A stretch of DNA of 37,198 nucleotides from the NCBI GenBank assembly GCA_046155605.1, contig JBJXFQ010000147.1, positions 1-37,198 of the forward strand, given 5' to 3'. How positions within the stretch are numbered: position 1 is the stretch's first letter; each line of letters begins with the position of its first letter. This document shows, one piece after another, positions 1 through 6,826 of this stretch. The notes below the pieces were generated by a model. The model was not told where the DNA came from, did not search any database, and was given only the letters and a program-made list of their open reading frames with translations. A program made the translations under genes and the position numbers. The stretch is from JAEUIZ01 sp046155605 (GTDB taxonomy: Bacteria; Planctomycetota; Phycisphaerae; Phycisphaerales; UBA1924).

Positions 1-72
1 CACCTGCTTGGTCGGCACCCCGCGGTCGCACGCGCCCAGCACCCGGTCCCTCAAGTCCTGCGAGTATGCCAT
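1..72 (-). CDS. IS630-family transposase, N-terminal fragment (runs off window)
   Basis: Reading the minus strand from ATG at 72 gives 24 codons, MAYSQDLRDRVLGACDRGVP and on, up to the window edge. This matches the start of the helix-turn-helix domain of IS630-type transposases (typically MAYSxDLRxRVL...G...xQxA). An AGGAG Shine-Dalgarno lies just upstream on the minus strand. The rest of the gene, including the DDE catalytic domain, is outside the window, so completeness cannot be judged. The end of the element probably lies somewhere in 100-190, but with only one end visible a terminal inverted repeat cannot be confirmed. Confidence 0.75.
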   Translation of the reverse strand, partial: MAYSQDLRDRVLGACDRGVPTKQV

Positions 73-190
73 CCCTGGCTCCTGTCCGGCGCGCCCACCA
101 CGCCGCGCCCAGAAGTTACCGCGCTCCAGCTGAAAGCGCAACCGAACGCGCGCCGTACAGGCGCTAGATTTGGACTGCGGCTGCTCTAGC

Positions 191-209
191 CCACACGTTT
201 CGCGTGTGG
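191..209. terminator. Hairpin downstream of the carbonic-anhydrase-like gene
   Basis: CCACACG (191-197), a 5-base loop, then CGTGTGG (203-209) form a perfect 7-bp stem. It lies about 20 bases past the stop codon of the minus-strand gene at 229-678. No T-run follows it on the minus strand, so it is a terminator-like hairpin, not a textbook intrinsic terminator. It also lies between that gene and the insertion sequence fragment. Confidence 0.4.
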
Positions 210-228
210 CCCGAGGAGCGCTTCGGCC

Positions 229-678
229 TCAGACCTGCACCGGCTCGAAGACGACCTTGCCATCCACCAGCCGCGCGAAGTGCGCCTCGATCGCGTCGAG
301 GCTCGTCACCCGATGCACGAACGCCGCCGCTCGCACGAGGTCCGCCCGCTGCACGAGTTCCAGCCTCGGCTCCTTGAGTTCCAGCCGCGATGCATAGAAC
401 GCGCACGCCTGATGCGCGATGAGCACGACACGCCGCAGTTTGTGGACCTCAACGAGGAACTGCAACTCATCGACGACGCCCTGCTCCTCGAGGTGCGCCT
501 GCGGGTGCCCCGCCAGGCACGCCGGACCGCCCGGAAGCGTCACGCGGTCATACCGCGGGAGCGAGAGCCCGTGCTGCAAAAAGTCATCAAAGTGCTCGCC
601 AAGCCGGCCATCTGAGCAATAGATCGCCGCGGCATGGATCCGCGACGACTCGTACTTGATGCGGCTTTCATAGGGCAT
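229..678 (-). CDS. Minimal beta-carbonic-anhydrase-like protein
   Basis: The 149-residue protein carries YCSDGR at residues 20-25 and HQAC at 89-92. This is the Cys-x-Asp-x-Arg plus His-x-x-Cys signature that binds zinc and holds the Asp/Arg dyad in beta-carbonic anhydrases. C21, H89 and C92 would be the zinc ligands, and D23/R25 the dyad. It is shorter than typical beta-class enzymes (about 190-230 residues). There is no signal peptide, so it should be cytoplasmic. CO2 hydration is an inference: short proteins with this signature may have other roles. An extended -10 box (TGG TAGACT) lies 31 bases upstream of the ATG, and no Shine-Dalgarno is evident. The gene stands alone between hairpin 191-209 and the SUI1-like gene. 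Confidence 0.75.
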   Translation of the reverse strand: MPYESRIKYESSRIHAAAIYCSDGRLGEHFDDFLQHGLSLPRYDRVTLPGGPACLAGHPQAHLEEQGVVDELQFLVEVHKLRRVVLIAHQACAFYASRLELKEPRLELVQRADLVRAAAFVHRVTSLDAIEAHFARLVDGKVVFEPVQV

Positions 679-709
679 GACGGGCTCGCGCGATCAGGAC
701 CACGAATAG

Positions 710-718
710 AGTCTACCA
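710..718 (-). promoter_or_regulatory. Extended -10 box (TGG TAGACT) for the carbonic-anhydrase-like gene
   Basis: On the minus strand TGG (718-716) precedes TAGACT (715-710). The predicted transcript would start near 703, giving a leader of about 25 bases. The same nine bases recur upstream of the genes at 1454, and nearly so at 12892. No good -35 is visible. Confidence 0.45.
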
Positions 719-813
719 CAAGGCCGCTGGCGAGTGCTTTGAGTCGGTCGCCGCTTGCGTCGGATGAAAGATACCGCGCGAGCCCGCGCCCCGGCCCAGT
801 TGTGCCGCCCGCT

Positions 814-1179
814 TCATCCGCCGGAGGGCTTGGCCGGATATCCCAGTGACTTGAAATGCTCGACCAGTCGATCGCGGTGATCGCCTTGCACTTCAATCGA
901 TGTCGGCGAACACGAGCCGCCCGTCGCGAGTTTCGCTTTGAGCGATTTCAGCATCGTTGGCAGGTCGTTGGACTTCTCCGACCGCTCCGCGAAGCCATCG
1001 ACGACGGTCACAAACTTGCCGCCCCGCTTCTCGCGGCGGATTCGGAGTTGCTGGTCCGCCGGCGTGATGACCTTGCCGGAGCCCTTGTGACGCGGGCAGA
1101 CGCACTCGCCAAGCACGCGACCGCATGGCTCGCAGGTCGCGGGCTGCTCAAACTGTGTGCCGGCAAACAGTCGAGACAT
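814..1179 (-). CDS. SUI1/eIF1-like translation factor (YciH family) with N-terminal Cys cluster
   Basis: The 121-residue protein has a C-terminal SUI1 domain (about 40-121). Visible marks are LRIRREKRGGKFVTVVDGF, the GGSC turn near 87-90 and IEVQGDHRD around 95-103, the usual end of the bacterial YciH/eIF1 fold. In archaea and eukaryotes the family scans for start codons. In bacteria YciH proteins bind the small ribosomal subunit and may discriminate against poor initiation complexes. Ahead of the domain, C16, C19, C26 and C28 form a CxxC...CxC cluster that could bind one zinc. A TACCCT box ends 5 bases before the ATG with no Shine-Dalgarno, so the mRNA is probably leaderless. That is fitting for a factor that affects initiation, though the link is only an inference. 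Confidence 0.88.
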   Translation of the reverse strand: MSRLFAGTQFEQPATCEPCGRVLGECVCPRHKGSGKVITPADQQLRIRREKRGGKFVTVVDGFAERSEKSNDLPTMLKSLKAKLATGGSCSPTSIEVQGDHRDRLVEHFKSLGYPAKPSGG

Positions 1180-1184
1180 GGGCT

Positions 1185-1190
1185 AGGGTA
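1185..1190 (-). promoter_or_regulatory. -10 box placing the SUI1-like start codon at about +1
   Basis: TACCCT (1190-1185 on the minus strand) is followed by 5 bases and then the ATG at 1179. This spacing puts transcription start at or next to the start codon. No ribosome binding site fits in the gap. Confidence 0.4.
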
Positions 1191-1437
1191 TGGGCGGCTT
1201 GGCAAGGCCGGACGCCACCTTCGCCGCGGCGACGAGGCACCGCGATGCCGAGGGTCTGCTCGTCAGGCATGGCTCGATGGTGGACTCGACGCTCATCGAT
1301 CCCCCGCTCGGCGCGCTCAACTCCCGCTTCTCACGTTCCCGCCGGTGCCCCGGGCACCAGGCAAATGTGCCATCCGTGCAAGATCACGGATCGCCCGGAA
1401 CGCGCGGCCGCCGACGGCGGAGCGGCCCCGACGGGTT

Positions 1438-1446
1438 TGGTAGACT
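1438..1446 (+). promoter_or_regulatory. Extended -10 box (TGG TAGACT) before the gene at 1454
   Basis: TG (1438-1439), one base, then TAGACT (1441-1446), with 7 bases to the ATG at 1454. The transcript would begin at the start codon, i.e. be leaderless. The box also supports 1454 over the longer open frame that extends upstream. Confidence 0.5.
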
Positions 1447-1453
1447 ACCGCTC

Positions 1454-1894
1454 ATGGCGAAGCAGCCCCAACCACCCCGCGAGCCCGATCCGGTGACTCG
1501 GATGATGCGTCTCGACGCTCGCGGCACTCGTCGGGGGGTTGACGACGTCATCGATCGCCTCCGCCAGCCCGACGGATGGGAGTGGTGGGCCTTGGCCATG
1601 GGTGGATTCCCGCCTTCGGAGTCGGCAACGGACGCGACCAAGGCCGACCTCGAGCACCTAGCCCGCGCCAAGGAGCACCACAAAGCAGCACTCCAGGTGC
1701 AAGGGCCGGCGCGGGTCGGATCGATCGCGCTCTATTACGCCTGCATCGCGGCAGGCCTGGTGCATCATGGCAAGCGTTTGACGAGTCAGCCGCGCGAGCC
1801 GCTGGCTGAGGCTTTCTTGGACCTTTCGGCATCGACGCCGGAGCCTTGGGCCGCGCTTTTCACGCGTGCCGGAGGGATGGAACGAAAGTCCTGA
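1454..1894 (+). CDS. Conserved-looking protein of unknown function (146 aa)
   Basis: The frame is open further upstream, but the start at 1454 (MAKQPQPPREPDPVTRMMRL) is favoured by the extended -10 box 7 bases away, and the codons before it look non-coding. The protein is soluble, has no signal peptide or obvious catalytic motif, and has a central helical part (about residues 50-105: TKADLEHLARAKEHHKAAL, then ARVGSIALYYACIAAGLVHH). The leucine/alanine spacing suggests a small helical bundle. I do not recognise the family. It is followed by the promoter of the metalloprotease gene, so it is probably a single-gene transcript. Confidence 0.6.
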   Translation: MAKQPQPPREPDPVTRMMRLDARGTRRGVDDVIDRLRQPDGWEWWALAMGGFPPSESATDATKADLEHLARAKEHHKAALQVQGPARVGSIALYYACIAAGLVHHGKRLTSQPREPLAEAFLDLSASTPEPWAALFTRAGGMERKS

Positions 1895-1925
1895 TCCAAC
1901 CGGCACAGATTCCGCGAGTTGGAGG

Positions 1926-1953
1926 TTGACAAACGGCTGGATCATGGCATGCT
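1926..1953 (+). promoter_or_regulatory. Promoter of the secreted metalloprotease gene
   Basis: A perfect -35 TTGACA (1926-1931), a 16-base spacer and CATGCT (1948-1953) with an extended TG at 1945-1946. Transcription would begin near 1960, giving a leader of about 66 bases before the GTG at 2026. It could drive the three downstream dockerin-type genes as one unit, because the gap to the second gene is only 49 bases. Confidence 0.5.
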
Positions 1954-2025
1954 GTAGGTGCGTATAGGGGTGTCTCGGTCAGGATACATCAGGAACGTCC
2001 GAAAACCTTCAGAGCGGAGGGCATC

Positions 2026-4074
2026 GTGCTGAACCTCAAGCGAGTGTCGTTGTGTGCTTTGGTGGCGGCGACGGGTCAGGCCTATGGCCAGCCCGGGCAG
2101 GCTGTGCAGCGTTCGAGGCCAGTGGTCTCCATGCCCGCAGAGCCCCGAGTGATTGAGAACGGGCCGGTGACGATCTGCTTCGCCGTCGGGACGACACCGG
2201 GCTATGTGATCCTGATGAATCAACTCACGACGCTGTACAACCAGCGTTTTCCGCAACTGCCCAACTCGGACTATTTCACGTTTGGGAGTTGGTCGCCGAC
2301 GGTGGCGACGCCCCGGGCGCTCACCTGGAGTTTCGTACCGGACGGCACGTTCGCACCGGGCCTGGGCGGACAGGGCTCGGCCCCCAGCAACCTCTTCTCG
2401 ACGATGGACAACGGCTATAGCGGACAGGGCGGTCGCGCCACATGGGTGAGCCGTTTCACGCAGTCCTTCGCACGCTGGCAACAACTCTCAGGCCTGACCT
2501 ACACCCGCGTGACTGTCGGCGGCAACGACTGGGACGACGGCGCGGCCTGGGGCTCGGCCGGCTCGCCGGGGCTTCGCGGGGACGTCCGCATCGCCATGCG
2601 CCTCCTTGACGGTGCCAACAATGTCCTGGCCTTCAACCAGTTTCCGCCTCCCAACGGCAGTTCCGACATGGTGCTCGACTCCGGCGACATCGGCAACTTC
2701 GCCGCCAGCAGCAACCAGAACCGCTTCCTCCGCGACGTCGTGATGCACGAGCACGGGCACGGCATGGGGCTCCAGCACATCTGCTCGCTCAACTCGGCGC
2801 AACTCATGGAGCCCTTCATCGACACCAGTTTCGACGGCCCGCGGCAGGACGATACGCGCGGCGCGCAGTTCCTTTATGGCGATCCCTTCGAGCCCAACGG
2901 CACCTTCGGAACCGCTAAGCCGCTCGGCGTGCTGAACGCCTCGATCACCTCGGCTCCGGTACCCAATCCCACGACCGGCGTGCCCGACGCCAGCAGTTCG
3001 ATCTACGCCATCGAGAGTTTCAGCCTCGAGGACTGGTGGTCGTTCACCGTGTCCCAGGCGACCGTCGCGTCATTCACGATCACGCCGGTGGGATCGACCT
3101 ATGACAACTCGCCCCAGGCCGGCAACGGCTCCTGCCCGGGCACGGCATCGAACATCAACGCGCTCGCCATCGGCAACCTCGCCGTGGGCGTCTACGCGAG
3201 CAACGGCACCACCCTGATCGCGCAATCCACGGCCGCCGCGGCGGGCTCGCCCGAGACGCTCACGGGCGTCTCGCTGACCACGCCCGGAACCTATTACATG
3301 CGCGTCTTCAACTCCAACAGCCCGTCGAGCCCGCAGCACTACCGCTTCAGCATCACCGCCAACAGCCCCTGCCCCGCCTTCGTCACTCAGCCCACCTCCA
3401 ACGACTATTGCGAGGGCGCGCTCGTCGCGCTCATGGTCACGGTCCAGGGCGCGCCGACCCCGACGCTCCAGTGGCGCAAGAACGGCGTGAACATTCCCGG
3501 TGCGACGGGCACCACCTACGCCTTCACCAACGCCGATCCATCACGCAGCGGAACGTATGACGTGGTCGCCACCAACTCCTGCGGGACCGCGACGAGCGAC
3601 CCGGCGTTCATCCAGGTCACCACCTCGCCAGAGATCACGACCCAGCCCGTCAGCCAGACCGTCGCGCTGGGGGCACCGACCTCGCTGACGGTGGTCTCCC
3701 CCACGCCGCCGCCCGTCAACTTCCAGTGGCTGCAGGACGGGCTGCCGATCCCCGGTGCCAACAACGCGACGCTGACGATCCTCAGCATGCAACCCGAGAA
3801 CGAGGGTACCTATCGCTGCCTCATCAACAACCTCTGCGGGAGCCTGCAGAGCGGCCCGGCGACGCTCACCATCGGCACCGCCCCCTCGTGCTACGCCAAC
3901 TGCGATGGCAGCACGGCCACGCCGATCCTTAACGTCAACGATTTCACCTGCTTCCTGAACAAGTTTGCCGCGGGCGACCCGACGGCCAACTGCGACGGGA
4001 GCACCAGCGCGCCGACCCTCAACGTCAACGACTTCACCTGCTTCCTCAACGCCTTCGCGGCGGGATGCACGTAA
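2026..4074 (+). CDS. Secreted matrixin-like metalloprotease with Ig-like and dockerin-like domains
   Basis: A GTG start is chosen because GGAGG lies 5 bases upstream. The 682-residue product begins with a signal peptide (residues 1 to about 21, ending AYGQ). H241, E242, H245, G248 and H251 form the HExxHxxGxxH zinc motif of metzincins, with a Met-turn at M261 (LME), so a zinc endopeptidase of the matrixin type is well supported. A beta-rich part at about 285-450 ending GTYYMRVFNSNSPSSPQHYR looks like a bacterial pre-peptidase C-terminal domain. Two Ig-like domains follow (about 452-615; markers LQWRKNGVNIPG and FQWLQDGLPIPG). Residues 622-682 are the dockerin-like tail of two repeats with NCDGS...LNVNDF. 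The tail probably anchors the enzyme at the cell surface or in a complex; that is inference. It is the first gene of a three-gene secreted cluster. Confidence 0.9.
   Translation: MLNLKRVSLCALVAATGQAYGQPGQAVQRSRPVVSMPAEPRVIENGPVTICFAVGTTPGYVILMNQLTTLYNQRFPQLPNSDYFTFGSWSPTVATPRALTWSFVPDGTFAPGLGGQGSAPSNLFSTMDNGYSGQGGRATWVSRFTQSFARWQQLSGLTYTRVTVGGNDWDDGAAWGSAGSPGLRGDVRIAMRLLDGANNVLAFNQFPPPNGSSDMVLDSGDIGNFAASSNQNRFLRDVVMHEHGHGMGLQHICSLNSAQLMEPFIDTSFDGPRQDDTRGAQFLYGDPFEPNGTFGTAKPLGVLNASITSAPVPNPTTGVPDASSSIYAIESFSLEDWWSFTVSQATVASFTITPVGSTYDNSPQAGNGSCPGTASNINALAIGNLAVGVYASNGTTLIAQSTAAAAGSPETLTGVSLTTPGTYYMRVFNSNSPSSPQHYRFSITANSPCPAFVTQPTSNDYCEGALVALMVTVQGAPTPTLQWRKNGVNIPGATGTTYAFTNADPSRSGTYDVVATNSCGTATSDPAFIQVTTSPEITTQPVSQTVALGAPTSLTVVSPTPPPVNFQWLQDGLPIPGANNATLTILSMQPENEGTYRCLINNLCGSLQSGPATLTIGTAPSCYANCDGSTATPILNVNDFTCFLNKFAAGDPTANCDGSTSAPTLNVNDFTCFLNAFAAGCT
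3889..4068 (+). repeat. Direct DNA repeat, copy 1 (dockerin-like domain)
   Basis: The last 60 codons before the terminal residue of the metalloprotease match those of the next gene (6533-6712) with 10 base differences in 180, about 94 percent identity. Nearly all differences are in third codon positions. The two copies are in direct orientation, 2.6 kb apart, which indicates recent duplication or gene conversion. Confidence 0.9.
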
Positions 4075-4123
4075 TCGAGGCAGCGGCACGGATCGCCAGC
4101 CCTGCCTCCACTGGAGGTGCGTG

Positions 4124-6718
4124 ATGCGGAGCGCGGCGCTTGCGGCGTTCGGGCTGGCTGGGGTGGCGTGCGCGCAGTGCGTGCCGACGTTCACTCCCGG
4201 CTACTTTGGGTTGGACCTCAACGGTCAGACCTCGTCGCTTGTGGTGTTCGACGATGGGACCGGCAGCATGTTGTACGCGGCTGGCGGGTTCACTCGCGCC
4301 GGCGGCGTCAGCGCTTCACATGTGGCCCGCTGGGACGGCCAAACGTGGTCGGCGATGGGTGCGGGGCTTGGCAACCCCGGTTTCGTCTTCTCGCAGACCG
4401 CGTCGCTGGCGGCCGTTGATCCCGACGGCAGCGGGCCGGAGACTCGATCACTCTTCGCGTTCGGCAGTCCGTTCAATCGGCAGGTTCATCGCTGGACCGG
4501 ATCGGCCTGGGTTCAAGTTGGAGTTCTCCCCACCCAGCAGAACACGACGGGGCCGGTCGTGCTCGAGACTTTCGATCCCGACGGCCCGGGTCCGGGCCTG
4601 GGCACCATGTATGTCGGAATCGATGCGTCACCGGGATTGCTCGCCTGGACTGGTGCCGCTTGGACTCCGTTGCCCAACTTCGGATCCTCATCGGTTAACC
4701 CCGGCGTATTCACGCTCGTCGTGCATGACGAAGATGGTGCCGGGGGGCTTCCTCCGGCGCTCTATGTCGGCGGACGATTCACAGATGCTGGCGGCGCGGC
4801 GACGCTCAACATCGGGCGCTGGGATGGCTCAACGTGGTCACCGCTTGGTCTTGGCTCTGCGGGGGCTGTCAGTTCAATCGCTTCGTTCGATGAGGACGGC
4901 GCGGGACCGAGCCCCGCACGGCTCTTCGCCCTCGGCACGTTCTTTGGACCTCAGGGACAGCCGTTGCTCCCCATCGCTCGATGGAACGGAGCGACGTGGT
5001 CCTCGGTGGCGGGCGGGCTCCCGAGCGGCGCTTTGTCCATACGCGCACTCGACGAAGACGGCCCAGGCCCGGGTTTCCAGCGTCTTTTCGCCGTGGGAGG
5101 CTCATTGCATGTGCGTGAGAGCAACACATGGACCTTCGTCGTCGCGCCGGCGTCACGCACTTCGGGGGTGACTGCCGACGTGCGCGGTCTTGCGGCCTTT
5201 GACGACGATGGCACTGGGCCTCAGCCCACGCGGCTCTTCATCGCCGGCCAGATGGGGCTCATCGACGCCGTTCCTGTCAATAATATCGCGCGCCGTGGCG
5301 ACACCTCGTGGGAGCCCTTGCAAACCGGTGCCGGGCTCGACGGGCCGGTGCGGGCGATGTGCGTCTTTGATGAGGACGGCTCGGGTCCAATGGCCGCGCA
5401 ACTCTTTGCCGGCGGCGGGTTCGTCTTGGCGGGAGACATCATCGCCGCCGGCGTGGCACGCTGGACGCCTGACGGATCGGGCGCGGGAAAGTGGACTCGG
5501 GTGGGGAGCGGGCTCTCCGCGTTCGCCACGCCACGCACCGACGTGTCGGCACTGCTCGCGTTTGACGCCGACGGCCCCGGGCCGGCGCGCGAGGCGCTGT
5601 ACGCCGGTGGGAACATTGTCCTGACCGGGGGTTCGGCTGCGGTACCCGTGGCGAAATGGGACGGATCGGAGTGGTCGCCGGTCGGAACGCCAGCCTCCGC
5701 AGCCATGTGGATCGTCCGATCGCTTTGCGTGTTCGACCCCGACGGCACGGGACCGTTGCCGCCCGCGCTGCATCTCGGTGGCTATTCCAACGCCGGCCCG
5801 ATCGCTGCGCGACTCGACCACGCGACCCAGCAGTGGGTTCCCGTGGGCACGGCCTACCCGGCCGCGTGTCGCGTGCTCTCGACCTTTGACGAGGACGGTG
5901 CCGGGCCGCTTCCGCCGACGCTCTACGCCGGCGTTGAGTTCGATGCCTTCGGTCCGGGCGGGCTCCTGGCGTTGGTTGACGGCGTGTGGACACCCGTCGG
6001 AGGCGGCGTAGGTGGGCCGTACACCTCTGTTCGAGGGATGATCGAGTACGACTTCGGCGGACCGAGCCCGGAACTTGTTGTCGTCGGTGACTTCTGGTGC
6101 CTCGGCGGGTCGCTGATGAACTGCACCGGCATCACTTCCTCAACCGTTGGGCGCTGGCGCGGTCAGAGCGGCGGGTGGGCCTCGCTCGCCGGCGGTCTGT
6201 ACGCGGGCCAAGGTTCGCCCGGCTCGGGGGCATACGCGGTCGGCAAGTTTCGCGACGAGATTGGAGAATCGATCTATGTCAGCGGCGCGCTGGGTGATGC
6301 CGGCGGCATCGGTGGGGCAAACCTCTTCCGCTGGAGCCCGGGGTCCGGCGGCGGATCGTGGTCCGCGGTCGGAGCCGGACTAGACGGGAACTTTCCCCGA
6401 TCCGCCTATGCAATGCTCGCATTCGACGACGACGGGTCTGGGCCTCTGCCGCCCGCGTTCTATCTCGGCGGTGAGTTCACGAGTGCGGGCGGGCTCGGGG
6501 CGCTCAACTTCGCACGCTGGGCTTGCTCGCCTTGCTATGCCAACTGCGATGGCAGCACGGCCGCGCCGATCCTCAACGTCAACGATTTCACCTGCTTCCT
6601 GAACAAGTTTGCAGCGGGCGACCCGACGGCCAACTGCGACGGAAGCACCAGCGCGCCGACCCTCAACGTCAACGATTTCACTTGCTTCCTCAACGCCTTC
6701 GCGGCTGGGTGTCGCTGA
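4124..6718 (+). CDS. Secreted propeller-like repeat protein with dockerin-like tail
   Basis: ATG at 4124 is supported by GGAGG (4113-4117) and by the signal peptide that follows (MRSAALAAFGLAGVACAQ). The frame is open upstream but overlaps the previous gene there. The 864-residue protein consists of repeats of about 60-75 residues with two signatures: an ARWDGxxWSxxGxGL strand, and a loop of the form FDEDGxGPxPxxLYxGG. At least ten such DxDG loops are visible, and they resemble calcium loops. The architecture suggests one or two beta-propellers, probably for binding or adhesion, since no catalytic motif is seen. Residues 804-864 are the dockerin-like domain. The gene follows the metalloprotease by 49 bases, so co-transcription is likely. 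The substrate is unknown. Confidence 0.85.
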   Translation: MRSAALAAFGLAGVACAQCVPTFTPGYFGLDLNGQTSSLVVFDDGTGSMLYAAGGFTRAGGVSASHVARWDGQTWSAMGAGLGNPGFVFSQTASLAAVDPDGSGPETRSLFAFGSPFNRQVHRWTGSAWVQVGVLPTQQNTTGPVVLETFDPDGPGPGLGTMYVGIDASPGLLAWTGAAWTPLPNFGSSSVNPGVFTLVVHDEDGAGGLPPALYVGGRFTDAGGAATLNIGRWDGSTWSPLGLGSAGAVSSIASFDEDGAGPSPARLFALGTFFGPQGQPLLPIARWNGATWSSVAGGLPSGALSIRALDEDGPGPGFQRLFAVGGSLHVRESNTWTFVVAPASRTSGVTADVRGLAAFDDDGTGPQPTRLFIAGQMGLIDAVPVNNIARRGDTSWEPLQTGAGLDGPVRAMCVFDEDGSGPMAAQLFAGGGFVLAGDIIAAGVARWTPDGSGAGKWTRVGSGLSAFATPRTDVSALLAFDADGPGPAREALYAGGNIVLTGGSAAVPVAKWDGSEWSPVGTPASAAMWIVRSLCVFDPDGTGPLPPALHLGGYSNAGPIAARLDHATQQWVPVGTAYPAACRVLSTFDEDGAGPLPPTLYAGVEFDAFGPGGLLALVDGVWTPVGGGVGGPYTSVRGMIEYDFGGPSPELVVVGDFWCLGGSLMNCTGITSSTVGRWRGQSGGWASLAGGLYAGQGSPGSGAYAVGKFRDEIGESIYVSGALGDAGGIGGANLFRWSPGSGGGSWSAVGAGLDGNFPRSAYAMLAFDDDGSGPLPPAFYLGGEFTSAGGLGALNFARWACSPCYANCDGSTAAPILNVNDFTCFLNKFAAGDPTANCDGSTSAPTLNVNDFTCFLNAFAAGCR
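6533..6712 (+). repeat. Direct DNA repeat, copy 2 (dockerin-like domain)
   Basis: Second copy of the 180-base segment at 3889-4068, with 10 differences. The third gene of the cluster and the RCC1-type gene carry the same 61-residue domain, but at protein level only. Confidence 0.9.
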
Positions 6719-6826
6719 CGGGTTGCCACCCGGCTCGATCGAGTTCTAGCAGCCGCCCGATCCTGCAACCAACCTCCATACACGCGTTATGACGTTTCTC
6801 GGACTGCCTACTCCAAGGAGAGTGCC

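Noticed and set aside
3965..4123. Extension of the propeller protein upstream to 3965
   Set aside because: That part overlaps the dockerin-like tail of the metalloprotease in another frame. A Shine-Dalgarno and signal peptide place the start at 4124.
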